Notes: a model not told the origin generated them from the letters alone. A stretch of 32,765 nt of DNA from Sperchopsis tessellata (GCA_033557685.1 JAWQRN010000264.1:1-32765), one strand, 5' to 3'; shown: positions 1 through 9,739, counted from the stretch's first letter. Numbers and translations: made by a program.

Positions 1-365
1 GGCATCAAAGGTTTATGTACCTTAGGTAGACCATACAAACGAGGGATTCGAGAATCGTGGGGAATGATCTTCTTCTGAACTTGTGAATCAAGGGCAGATC
101 TTTTCAATTTCTCTATTTTTGATGTAGGGTTGGACGTTAGACGTTTATATGTGGTATCCTGCAAAAGATCTAAAATTTATGGAATTGGACCTCTGACGAT
201 CCATTACAACTGTTCCATTGCCTTTATAACTCATCTTTATTAAAATTGAAAAGGGGCGATTTGGATCTTTCCAAAACACAAGCAGTTTCATGACGAATCC
301 TATCAGATATTTCTGGTGGCCAACTTCGAATTCAACTTTTCACATTTTCTTACTTCTCTTCAAGA
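1..365 (-). mobile_element. Penelope-like retroelement, N-terminal RT fragment (runs off left edge)
   Basis: Translated on the minus strand in two frames, this shows the N-terminal half of a Penelope-type reverse transcriptase. In order: ISDRIRHETACVLERSK, a KAMEQL helix remnant, VVMDRQ (from the conserved ADKG-x-ATVVMD block), LLQDTTYKRLTSNPTSK (the family's LL-x-D-x-TY-x-L-x-x-DPT signature), and RIPRLYGLPKVHKPLM, the L-Y-G-L-P-K-x-H-K motif at 3-60. The ADKG residues are missing: about a dozen codons were lost between KAMEQL and VVMDRQ, at a point where GTTGTA-like sequence is shared by both sides. A further frameshift separates VVMDRQ from LLQD. It is a dead copy. The RT palm with the catalytic aspartates would lie to the left. 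Confidence 0.82.
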
Positions 366-553
366 AAACACAATTTGTGCCTTGAATAAATTTTTAATAC
401 CAATTGGATAATTTAGAGCACTACTTTTTAGTGAATTTTATAAACTAACAGTAATAATTACACTAGCTTCTACCGTTTACTACTGCTAAAACAATAATAA
501 CAAAAGTACAAATAAGAAATTTAATTTAATCATGTCATAAAACAAAATACAAA

Positions 554-1524
554 CTATATAGCGGTTGTGCCACTAGCATTATTTTTTATGGCATGCAATA
601 CATCATAGACTTTCCAAAATTCTCGTAATGTTTTTTTATCGTTTTCAGTAGCAGCTATTGCATTTTTAAACATTTTGCGAAGATAATATGCTTTAAATAT
701 TGCTATAGCACCTTGATCTAGAGGTTGGAGAAAAGATGTTGTATTTGGTGGTAGAAAAATAACACATACATTAGGATTTAGGTCATTTAAATATTGAGGA
801 TGACCTGTTCAAGAACCAATCCTCAAACAGTGCCAATGTCATCAAGATTTCTTATTAGATCGGTAGTAAACCGGCGGATATGCTTTAATTACAATTTTGA
901 ATACTCTTGGGTTTACAGAGCTATGTAAGAGCAAGGGTGTTAGTTTAAAGCCAGGATTCTTTTCGCAGGCATTTTCTTCAAAAAAAAAAAGGCCAGTTTC
1001 ATCTACATTCCATATCTGTTCCGGTAGAAAATTGTCTTCTTCTATCTTTTCGTCAAATTTGTCTACGAATTGTCTGGCAGAATTTTCATCTGCACTAGCT
1101 GCCTCTCCACTTACTTTTACATTATGTAAATTTGCTCGAGTTTGTCTATTAAACCAACCGTTATTTGCCATAAAAACTTGATCAACTTCATTTTCCTATA
1201 TATTTATAGCTTTTGCTTGAATTGTCATGAGACTGATAGGCATTCAGTTGATGTTCTATCCATATATAGTATAGGTCACTTCGTTTCTTAGTAATTGTCA
1301 TTTTCAAGGATTGTGTTGCACCTTTCACTGTTTCACAAATTCGAGCACTATCAATTAAGATTGCTAATTGTAGATTTGGACAGTACAAAATTTCGTGCTA
1401 TCTCTGTAACTTTCATTCCATTTTCATGTTGCTTCATAATCATGAGCTTTTGCTCTAAGTTGATAATGTTCCTCTGTCTCTTCTTTCTGCCAATTCCACT
1501 AGCACATTTTCCTTTATTTTCCAT
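554..1524 (-). pseudogene. Tigger/pogo-type (CENP-B-like) DDE transposase relic
   Basis: The minus strand carries the pieces of a Tigger/Jerky-like transposase. A CENP-B-type helix-turn-helix (EQKLMIMKQHENGMKVTEIA, then KSTISNL) is at about 1360-1490. SARICETVKGATQSLK and IWIEHQ follow after a frame break. Next come GWFNRQTRANLHNVKVSGEA and QIWNVDETGLFF, which holds the first catalytic Asp, at about 1010-1170, and YYRSNKKS near 845-865. After another frame break comes FEDWFLN, then HPQYLNDLNPNVCVIFLPPN and FLQPLDQGAIAIFKAYYLRK at about 650-810, with a stop at 554-556. A deletion joins FLN directly to GHPQYL, removing the stretch that carries the second catalytic Asp. The FLQPLDQG box, including its Asp, remains. 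It is inactive through several stops, frameshifts and loss of the active site. Confidence 0.88.
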
Positions 1525-1845
1525 AATGGACAAAACATGATAACTAAATGCATTTGCCATTACGAACAACATTTGGAACCTCGGGTCCATTCGCATTGGG
1601 CAAGAATACATTCCCGCGAATAGTAAATAATTTAAGTTTATTCAATGCTTGTCTGTTTATGTATTAACGAAATTTCTGAAATCATTACGAATGAGTGCAT
1701 TCGGGTACAATTCAATGTGTCAATGGATCGAGTATGCATCAATTAATCGATTTCGCCTAGAAAATTTAAGATTTTAAAATAATTTGATTGTTTATTGAAG
1801 TTTTATGGTGGTTACTATAATTTTTGATGTATTTAAAATTTTGGT

Positions 1846-1898
1846 CGTAAGTACGAATGTTCGTAAGCTGGGTGCTCATAAGTCGGGGACCACCTGTA
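1846..1898 (-). repeat. Terminal inverted repeat of the Tigger element, with TA target site
   Basis: Read on the minus strand from 1896, the sequence begins CAGGTGGTCCCCGACT, continues through GAGCACCC and ends near TTCGTACTTACGAC. This CAGG(T)GGTCCCC-type start is typical of Tigger/pogo ends. It is followed outward by TA (1897-1898), the expected target duplication. It lies 5' of the transposase relic, as expected. The matching repeat on the other side (left of 554) was not found and seems lost, probably by truncation against the Penelope fragment at 1-365. Confidence 0.72.
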
Positions 1899-2339
1899 TG
1901 TAGCTTGAAAGATTTGATCTGTCTTATGCATTTATATGGTTCATTGTATTTATACGAGTGTATATATGATCTTGTATGATAATAAATCAAAATGATCTGA
2001 AAAGTGTATGCACTGTTAGACGATATCTATTTGGACAATTACCATCACCAAGATACCATAATTCAGTTATCAGATTGGCATGTAATATTAACATCGTTTG
2101 AAATAAATACTATACTGTCTTGATTGCATCAATCAAACTTATTTATCAAGTCTGTCATGCCTAAGTAAATGTGTCTGAATGTTATGTTGAAAAATTCTAG
2201 GTTATTTTTATTATTTGACGTGAGCCGGCATATATATACAATAAACTACTCAAATCAATAATCTAAAACGATTATTCAGATGCCAGAATACTACCATTAC
2301 TGTTAAACATATTCAGTTTTACTATTATAACTAAATATA
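1899..2339. other. AT-rich intronic DNA, nothing recognised
   Basis: Between the Tigger terminal repeat and the 3' end of the leftward Penelope copy. No open reading frame of note, no tandem repeat and no recognised motif. Confidence 0.5.
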
Positions 2340-3310
2340 ATAAGATTTCCATGGTTAATATCTTATGGTGTTTTCTGGAAACTGTGAAGAGACTCTGAAA
2401 AGAATAGACTTTTCGTTTAGTGTTGCAAGAGGCATTTTTAAGGAAAGTGCTGTTATTTCAATGAATGAACTCAACACAGTGATCCGGACTCAGCCGGATC
2501 ATGCCTATATAGGTAAGGACTAGAGACGAATCGCAGTTCTATTCAAAAGGTTATTAGCAAATGTAAGATGACAGATACAAGTCAGGAGGATCCTCCAAGC
2601 GATTTGAAGATGAATGCCATCATCCCTATTAATATTGTCGGGCCTATTATAAACCTCAATAACTCCACTGAATTTTCTTGGGAAATACGAAGTTGTTCAG
2701 CCACAGTTGATTGAGTAATATGACCAAGATGAGTACAGTGCCAGTGCTCATTTAGAAGAGTGACAATCATATGCTTGATTTATCCGATATGAACCTTATC
2801 ACAGAAACAAGGGTCCTGATAAACCCCTTCACTTAGTAACGGGATGGTATCTTTTGCAGATGGGAGAACTTCCAATATCTTATGCATTGGAGAGATTATC
2901 ATTTTGATATAAATTTATATAAATTTTCTTAGAGAGCGGGCAATTTTGTTGCTGTTACTTTCATCTCAGGACTATTTTTTTAACGATATGGGGATTCCTG
3001 AAACATCTTACTGAACGTTTGATATCTAACAAATTATATGCATTGGATAAAAGCACATCGGTGACCTCAGGAAAATACATTGTGTCACACAGCTTGAAAC
3101 CCCGCTGTATGAGAGAAATTATCACAGTCATTTTTTCACAAGAGTGATGATGTGACAATGCATACAGGTACCTACTATTATGGGTTATTATGGAAGAAGG
3201 CATCTTTCTTACAACCATATATCAAAGTTGTCATCCACATAATGGAACCACCATTTGGGCTTTATAACGGAAGACGACAATGCCAATTGTTCAAATACCT
3301 CAATAAAAAT
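2340..3310 (-). mobile_element. Penelope-like retroelement, leftward 5'-truncated copy (RT palm to GIY-YIG and 3' end)
   Basis: On the minus strand the order is: KPKWWFHYVDDNFDIW, with the RT catalytic YVDD intact at 3230-3241; a frameshift; YALSHHHSCEKMTV and SLIQRGFKLCD (the S-x-H-H and RA-x-x-L thumb region of Penelope RTs); NAYNLLDIKRSVR; and, in a further frame, LPSAKDTIPLLSEGVYQDPC and KVHIG, the two halves (GVY and HIG for YIG) of a GIY-YIG endonuclease, with a stop just after. The open reading at 2582-2770 continues the endonuclease (LNEHWHCTHLGHITQST). A 3' untranslated part down to about 2340 contains GATCCGG/CCGGATC arms at 2482-2500 and a motif shared with the other copies. Several stops and frameshifts show it is dead. 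The opposite copy starts next to its 5' end. Confidence 0.85.
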
Positions 3311-3960
3311 ATCGTAAACAACTTTTATCCAATGGATATAATTTGTCTGATATCAAACGGTCAATAAGACATTCCAGGAATCAACATATCACAGTAAAAA
3401 ATATTCCTGACGTGAAAGCAATAACTTTTCTACCATTCACTATGGATTCTGGATTCGACAGACAGAATTGCCCGCATTCTAAGAAAATTTGATTCAAAAT
3501 GGTATTCTTTCCAATTCCAAAGATATCGCAAGTTCTCCCATCTGTTAAAAATGACATCCTGTTGCAAAGCGAAGGAGTTTATTAGGTTCTATGTTCCTGT
3601 GGTAAGGTTTATAATGGAGAAATCAAGGGTACAATTGCTATTCCTCTAAAGGAGCATGGATGCTGTACCCATATTTTGTATTTTCCCAGAAAATTCAAAG
3701 CAGCTACTGAAGTTTATAATCACACAACAATAATAATAGGGATAATGAATTTAAACTTCCAATCGCTTGGAGGACTCCTTGGCTCGATTTTATCCTCCTG
3801 CAATAGCTAATAGCTATCCAAATGCAACTTCCCAGTCCTAGTTGGCACCCCCCACTATAGTTCTTGCCTACATAAGAATGATTAACCCAAATACGGATCA
3901 GTGTGTTATGTTCATTCGTTGAAGTAAACTTTTCAGAGCCTCTACATGGTTTAGATCTGC
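3300..3960 (+). mobile_element. Penelope-like retroelement, rightward 5'-truncated copy (thumb, GIY-YIG, 3' end)
   Basis: The plus strand encodes LLSNGYNLSDIKRSIRHSRN (3323-3385), AITFLPFTMDSGFDRQ, then PKISQVLPSVKND and EGVY*VLCSCGKVYNGEIKG followed by LKEHGCC. This is the linker and GIY-YIG nuclease of a Penelope element (GVY…YNG for YIG, and the R/K-x-x-EH helix). A stop interrupts GVY*VLC and earlier frames are broken. Compared with the leftward copy the nucleotide sequences align from 3323 to about 3952, including the 3' non-coding ACGGATCAGTGTGTT and TTTCAGAGCCTCTACATGG stretches. Both copies therefore belong to one family but differ clearly, so they are not a recent duplication. The two copies share no long 5' part and diverge from a junction near 3300. 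Confidence 0.83.
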
Positions 3961-4171
3961 TTAATTTTCAAATTTTATTTTCCATATAATACTGAATGTG
4001 TCCTTAAAGCTATTCATCAAATAAACATAGTTTTTGTCTTAGAAATGGGGCCACTATATTCATACTTATGTCCCATTAAAATAAAAATTTTATATTTTAG
4101 AGTGTATAGCGTTTGTACAAAATTCTAAAATTTAATCTAGAAACTGATACATTTACATGGCTTTAACTTAC

Positions 4172-4413
4172 AATCACATTTTTGAAGGCAATCCTTTCCA
4201 AATGTACCAGGTGAACAAGATTCACTGCAATCACTTCCAGTGAATCCTGTTGGACATATGCAAGTGCCATTTACAGGGGAGCACTGAGCATTATTCTTAC
4301 AATTACAAGATTGGCGACAACCTTTACCATATGTAAGAAAACGACATTGTCGAGAACAGTCTTCACTGTCCCAACCTGGTTTACAATTACATTCCCCTGT
4401 CCAAGGATGACAC
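4172..4413 (-). CDS. drpr: Draper/MEGF10-like receptor, exon 6 (EGF-like modules); gene continues off left edge
   Basis: This 242-nt exon encodes about residues 366-446. It finishes the split module (CHPWTGECNCKPGWDSEDC), adds a complete one (CRFLTYGKGCRQSCNC, CICPTGFTGSDC) and opens an eighth (CSPGTFGKDCLQKCD). The acceptor is TTTTCAG|G at 4415-4414 and the donor is T|GTAAGT at 4171, phase 1. No continuation was found between 4171 and 1, which is Penelope and Tigger sequence, so the next intron is at least 4.1 kb. The other EGF modules, the transmembrane helix and the NPxY/YxxL signalling tail known in the family would lie outside the window. The six exons join with consistent phases and no stops. 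Confidence 0.92.
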
Positions 4414-4469
4414 CTGAAAAAAATAAAATATATTACAAAGGTAATGTGTTCTCTTATATTAAATGTAAT

Positions 4470-4540
4470 AGACTTCCACGGTTAGTATCTGTATGAATGT
4501 TGTTTCCGGGTGGAAACCGTGTAGAGGCTCTTATATATTT
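4470..4540 (-). repeat. Third copy of the Penelope 3'-end motif
   Basis: GGAAACCGTGTAGAGGCTC at 4512-4530 on the plus strand matches GGAAACTGTGAAGAGACTC at 2377-2395 and the reverse complement of 3928-3952. The similarity extends left (CTTCCACGGTTAGTATCT against TTTCCATGGTTAATATCT). It contains a perfect GTTTCC/GGAAAC hairpin at 4502-4517. It is read as the 3' tip of another leftward Penelope copy, lying about 60-100 nt upstream of the exon 6 acceptor. Confidence 0.55.
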
Positions 4541-4855
4541 ATCTAACTTTATTGTATATAATCAAAGATTTAAAGGAATTATGAGTCACATATTTATTAG
4601 TGACAAGACATTCACTTCTTTATATTTAATATTATTTAATTTAAATTTGTGTTCTTTTTTATATTAGGCACTTATAAATTATAAAAATCTATAAATAAAC
4701 GCTAACATCAACCAACAGCATGAACTTTTAACACCCAACACATGGACCCCAAAAATTCAACATCATTCGGATCATCAAAATCAAATTCTCTAAGAGATAA
4801 TAATTGTTGAATTTTATCTGAATTGTTAATTTATTAGTCAGAAATCATACACCTG

Positions 4856-5385
4856 CCCCAGCAAACAAGTCACCGGCCGAAGTCAACAGATCAACAACAG
4901 TCAGTGACCTACTTATCGAAGTGGTGTCGTCAGCAAATAAGACTGATGTCACATTAATGCTACCAGTACTAAAAAACAAAAGCGGCCCAAGAACAGATCC
5001 TCGCGGTACACCACATTTCACCTAAAATATGTCCGCCCTCGAACCATTTAACAATACAAACTGTCCTCTGGAGCCCAAGTGAGATCTCAAAATTGAACAA
5101 CTGCCTCTATTAAAATTAAAAAATTCAGATTCCTTGATAAAAAAAAAATCACCCAGCTCAAATCAATCTAATACCTCATCAACAAAGGAAATGATTGCCC
5201 CAGTAATGGACATGTTACTCCGAAAACCAATATCTATGCTCCAAGTATCTCAAAATTTGTCCCGTGATTAACTTCCTGAACATTAAAAAGATAGAAAGAA
5301 GAGAAACAGTTATTTACATAATGTTTATCACCTTTCTTAAATATAAGGATAACCGTGGCAAGTTTCATGGTATCTAAAAAAAACA
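4856..5385 (-). mobile_element. Jockey/CR1-type LINE reverse transcriptase relic A
   Basis: Minus-strand translation in shifting frames gives the palm of a non-LTR reverse transcriptase. KLATVILIFKKGD is at about 5315-5380, GAIISFVDEVLD (motif 3 region) near 5180, and LRSHLGSRGQFVLLNGSR near 5050-5090. KCGVPRGSVLGPLLF and LFADDTTSISRS follow, with the catalytic FADD intact at 4926-4937. The finger motifs 5' of KLATV and the part after FADD are missing. Several in-frame stops are visible. It lies in intron 5, in the same orientation as the host gene. Confidence 0.8.
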
Positions 5386-5485
5386 AAAACAAACGTAATT
5401 ATTCTAGTGAACGGTATCAAGTATACATTTTTCATGGACTTTATTACATTAACTTCTAAAATTCCTTAAGGAATTGATATGAATA

Positions 5486-5915
5486 TTTTCAACATTTAAT
5501 TTAGCGGCTACGGAAGAATTTACATTTACAAATACACGAACAGCACTTCGTGAAAATTATAACGTACTAATTTGCCAATTGCAACTTTGGTATTAGTACA
5601 CAAATATTTAATACCTCTCGCTAACTGCCTACCGCAGAATCTAAGATCAAAAGAGTGAGGAGTAGAATGCACGATACACTGTTTCAAAGAATGCGGGTTG
5701 CAGATTCACTAATGAAGCGGTGGTATTCCGCGAAACGTAAGTACGGATCAATCGACCCCGGTTTGAAATGACTTATGTAGTGCATTCTGCTATTAATATA
5801 ATGACAGATGCAGCTCTGTTAATTATATAGCCCGCAATATATATGCCAGGGAGTTAAAATATTTCCAATTTTCAACATTTAATTTAGCGTCTGCGGAAGA
5901 ATTTACATTTACAAA
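5486..5915. repeat. 383-bp unit bounded by 47-bp direct repeats
   Basis: A 47-bp sequence at 5486-5532 recurs at 5869-5915 with about four differences; both contain TTTCAACATTTAATTTAGCG and GGAAGAATTTACATTTACAA. The start-to-start distance is 383 bp. The interval holds the long hairpin at 5661-5791. Downstream of the second repeat the sequence is no longer similar to the first unit. It could be a truncated tandem dimer or an element with short terminal direct repeats. Confidence 0.75.
5661..5791 (+). ncRNA. Long hairpin with hammerhead-ribozyme-like tip
   Basis: Four successive stems pair in register: 5661-5672 with 5780-5791 (11 pairs plus one G-U), 5682-5688 with 5762-5768 (7 pairs), 5695-5698 with 5755-5758, and 5703-5706 with 5750-5753. 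At the tip are CTAATGA (5709-5715), a GCGG/CCGC hairpin (5717-5720 with 5728-5731), GAAAC (5732-5736), and a CGT/ACG mini-stem (5736-5738 with 5743-5745). The order stem I, CUGAUGA, stem II, GAAA, stem III is that of a type I hammerhead. It departs from the active consensus in having CUAAUGA for CUGAUGA, extra bases before the core and beside stem II, and GGAUC where GUC is usual, so it is probably a decayed or very atypical ribozyme. Hammerheads are known in Penelope elements and in small animal retrozymes. Confidence 0.45.
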
Positions 5916-5949
5916 GACAGTACAGTGTATCGGAGGTGTATATAACATA

Positions 5950-7279
5950 TGTATGTAACTTTGGAATTTTCTTATGTGATACAAGTACACTGGCTGCTTT
6001 TAAGAATATGCCTGCAAAAATCCGGAAAGGGACTACATTTGATATTATATATTAATATAATAGTTACTACTACTGTACTAAGATTTTCATTGTATTATGC
6101 CAGTGAAAATACTCCTCAATGTTGCTGTATTCATCCATGTTAATGTTGACGTAGTTAAAATATTACATTGAAATCTCATAGAATAAATACTAGAAGAATT
6201 TGGAAATTGATATTTCTATTAATTTTTGCATTCACATACAATGTAGTCTGGAATAGTATGAAAGAAACTATCAAGTTATCATGGCTTGTTTTGGGCTTTT
6301 GAATAAAAAATTGTTTATTTACAAAATACTATTCCTTAGCCTTATGAATATTATTTAAAAAAATTATGTAATATATATGTTACAATTTCTTATCTAAAAT
6401 ATACATCACATATGAACAATTTTTTCCTTGTCATTACATATAACCTTTCTCAAGAAAACTTGTTATTTATAAAAGCAATGGAAAATGAAATATTTTGATG
6501 GTGGTATACAACATGCTCAGAGTGATGTGCGAAAATGGCGTAAAATAATTATTTCTTAATGATTTTACTATGTATTTATTTAATAAATTACGGCTTATTT
6601 ATATATACAAATGAATATTCGTTCACATATGATGTGAAGATTTTCTATGAAAGTAAGTGTCAGGTGTGATTGCATCAAATATATAATGTTCAGGGCGGAA
6701 TCAACCTTCAAATGAATCATTTTTCATTGCAATCTGTAACATCCTCAAATAATTATAAGATTTTAATGCATTTACTAATATGCAGAATTTAAATTAATAG
6801 ATTTCTACTTTGACAGGTTATTAACAATCAATATAGCTTGGTAGGATACATTGAAAAGAAGCAAACTACAGAATAACACCTCTTACATACCTACAATTTT
6901 CCTTAACAGTTTGTATTGTTTACAATTAGTCCGTAAAAATTTAAAAAATGAGTTTATTAATAAAAACATATTCTTAAATAATGTTAAAACTAAATAAATC
7001 TTTTAATAAAGTCGAAATTCTTAGTTTCAGTTCTGCACAGAGAGTACACATTACAGACTTTAACTAAATTATGTAACTCCCAATCATTGTCTACCGTAAA
7101 ATCTCGAGTATAAAACACACAATAATTTTTAACCATTTTAGCCTGCATTATAAAAATAACAATTAATTTAATTTAGTGCTGTATAATTATACGTCATACA
7201 AAAGATGTATATACACATAAACAAGCAGGCATATCAACAATACATAATTCTCATATCGGTAAAATCTTGTTTTGTACAG
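5950..7279. other. AT-rich intronic DNA, nothing recognised
   Basis: About 1.3 kb of very AT-rich sequence in intron 5. The longest open frame (5949-6143, plus strand) has no recognisable motif. No RNA gene, array or clear repeat was seen. Confidence 0.5.
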
Positions 7280-8600
7280 AGCAGCTTCAATCAATCAGAA
7301 TAGTTTTTAATATTTTTGTGAAGGTGATGTACTTTCTTTTAATGTCACTTGGTAATTTTTTATAAAACTTAATGTCTGAATAGTTTAGAACATGTTGTGA
7401 TTTTTTACCACCAAACAATCATGTCTTCTGGTTCAAAATTATGAAATTGTGAATTCGTTAAGAATATATCAAGATTATTGTGAACACAACTAGATTGGCA
7501 AGCACTACTGCAGCTGGTATAGTGAGAATTTTTGGTGATCGAAAAAGGGGTTTGCATGTATTTTGATGGTGAACTTTACACTGCTGGTTTTTGTAACTTA
7601 AATATCACATCAATATCCCGTGATATGCCCCAGATGAGGATTCCATATGTCACTACTCTATGAAAATTGCTGAAATAAAAGTATTTTGCTATTTCATACG
7701 ACACATTGTTGTATAGAATTTTTACGCCATAAATTGTTTTATTCAACTTCCTTCTTTTTCCAAGATAAAAATGAACCAGTTCAAAGCTTCAGAGAAATGT
7801 AGGTGGTATATTGTGTTAAAACCTCTGTCTTTTTGCTAGTCATCTTCAAATGGTTGGAAGGGAACCATCTTTCTGCTTCTTTAACAGTCGGTGTTATCTT
7901 AATTTGCAAATTTTCCTTATTTTTATCAGTGTCAGAACAGCAGTATCATTGGCAAAAAAAGTTAAGCTCCCAGCATCATTGACACAGATTAGAAATAATA
8001 TAGGCCACAAAACCAACCTCTGAGGAACACCCATCCCCACTCTCCTACAATCCGAAGGCACACCATCTGTTGCCTCTTCTCCAAATATGATTTGATAAGG
8101 AGATGTGAACTTCCTAATTCCCAGCTTCCACATCTTCACAATAGTACCCCGTGTTCCATAGAGTCACAGGTCTAATTCAGTTCACAGAATGTAATATGAG
8201 CACATTCCCTATTATCAAAGGCTTCCAAAGATCTTAGGATTATATCAGTCAAAGCTATTACAGTTGTTTTTTTAAACGATATCCATGTTGATTTGATAGT
8301 AATAATTTCTTTGTTTTCAGAACACATACTAGTCCATTTTCTATTGCAGTTTCATAGCCCTTTAACAGTATTGATAGTATACTTATTGGCCTGTAGTTTT
8401 CATGAAGGTTAATGTTTCCTTTTCTGTGAATGAAAACCACCTTTGCCTTCTTTAAATGAGCTAGGAACGTACCTAACTCCAGAGATTTATTTATCAAGTA
8501 TGCTAATGGCATTGTTATATTGAGCTCAATTGTTTTCAAAACACTTGCATGAATAAAAAATATGTACTTTTCAATATCGGACAAGTGCATAGTTCGGCAA
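7280..8600 (-). mobile_element. CR1/Jockey-type LINE reverse transcriptase relic B
   Basis: The minus strand encodes a long part of a non-LTR RT in two large open pieces. 8590-8258 gives INKSLELGTFLAHLKKAKVV and NYRPISILSILLKGYE, then LLLSNQHGYR (finger motifs 0-2a). 8139-7894 gives MGVPQRLVLWPILFLICVND and FFANDTAVLT, where the catalytic FADD has become FAND (7945-7956). Further left, FHRVVTYGILIWG at about 7625-7670 and FYKKLPSDIKRKY near 7340-7375 match the C-terminal region of the family. Stops and frame shifts separate the blocks. It ends near 7280 without a clear tail. It lies in intron 5 in host-gene orientation. Confidence 0.85.
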
Positions 8601-8639
8601 CTATGAGAAGATTCTGACGCAACTGATATTTGAGAGAAT

Positions 8640-8680
8640 CGGATTGTTACACTATATATATATATCTATACATATATCAC
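8640..8680. repeat. AT-dinucleotide-rich microsatellite
   Basis: A short run of TA dinucleotides broken by a few C bases (ATATATATATATCTATACATATAT). Confidence 0.7.
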
Positions 8681-8839
8681 ATTTATCTATTGATTCTATT
8701 AAACGGTGATTCTAATAACCAAAAATACCTACTCAGTGAAAAAAATTCAAAAAATGATATAACGTATGCTCATACAGTTTATTGCCTACCAAATGAACAA
8801 CATTAACTAAAACTAGAAAATCTGCAAAATTTAGGTTAT

Positions 8840-9733
8840 GTAGTAAAATATTAATTTATTTTCGCCTGCCTTGAATTTCACACTATAAAATCTATACATA
8901 GATATTTCAACATTATATAAGTTTCTGTACTCGTAATCGGCAATAGCGTCACGTTTTGTAACTAGTATTCGTTCAACTACTTCTTCCGGTGCTTCATGTT
9001 CATATCCAATTTATCACTAATGAACATCGCACTTGTTTCAAATAATCTTAAGATAGTGAAGTTGTCATCCAAGCGTTGCTGTTACTGGCATAGTCAATTG
9101 GTAGTTTTTTTAATTCTTTAAAACTTCTTGGAGATTTACCCTTGCCTATGACTAACGGCTTCATCTTGATCTTTCCCGTCATATTGTAAGTTAAAAGAAC
9201 AATTATTCTATCTTTGTTCTTCTTTCCGGCAGATACAGAAGAATTTTTTAAAACCATGCAATGGTCTGGTGTAGCCCTATAGTACAACACTGTTTCATCT
9301 GTGTTACAAATGTCTTCAGGATTATAAGTTCTTAATAGTTTGCCATGATGTTTTCAACCAGTTGTCAGTTGCTGGACTCTCAGAATCTTGTTTTTTCCCT
9401 TTTTGTTTTTATACAATAGAATGCCTCTCCTTCCACCTTGTAAGGCGTGGCTTGAAAGTCCTTGTTTAATTTATCGGCAATATCATTTGCTTTTTGGAGG
9501 AGAATGCTCCAAAATCACATTACTATTTGATTTTTGGAGGAGAATGCTACAAAATCACATTATTATTTATTTCATGACGTATATTTAATAATTTTGACAG
9601 ACGATTGAGAAATTCCTAATTTCGATAACGCTACCCTTTGTAACACATTTTTTAAATTTAACTTATCATAAGTTTCGATAAATCGCATATTATCTTTCAC
9701 ATTTAAATCCATTCTTTTTCTGTTCCTTGCCAT
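8840..9733 (-). pseudogene. Second Tigger-type DDE transposase relic
   Basis: It opens on the minus strand at ATG 9733 with MARNRKRMDLNVKDNMRFIE and continues LSKLGISQSSVKIIK, a CENP-B helix-turn-helix. A 40-bp duplication follows (9491-9570), then NDIADKLNKDFQATP. After frame breaks comes NPEDICNTDETVLYYRATP at about 9270-9325, with the first catalytic Asp. The open stretch 9290-9048 then reads SAGKKNKDRIIVLL, NMTGKIKMKPLVIGKGKSPR and NAWMTTS. The remainder of the DDE core is missing: NAWMTTS is followed after a short gap by HEAPEEVVERILVTKRDAI (about 8945-9000), which resembles the acidic C-terminal tail. So it has lost the catalytic centre. It belongs to a different Tigger branch from the relic at 554-1524. 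Terminal repeats were not identified. Confidence 0.83.
9491..9570. repeat. Two-copy 40-bp tandem duplication
   Basis: TTTTTGGAGGAGAATGCT starts both copies, at 9491 and 9531. The 40-bp units differ at only about three positions. The duplication lies inside the second Tigger relic and breaks its reading frame. Confidence 0.9.
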
Positions 9734-9739
9734 TATTTA

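Noticed and set aside
4480..4530. Possible hammerhead ribozyme in the Penelope 3' motif (CACGGTT … GAAACCGTG pairing, CTGTATGA nearby)
   Set aside because: GAAAC and the CACGG/CCGTG pairing fit, but there is no room for stem I and the GTTTCC/GGAAAC hairpin uses the same GAAA. Kept only as a conserved hairpin motif.
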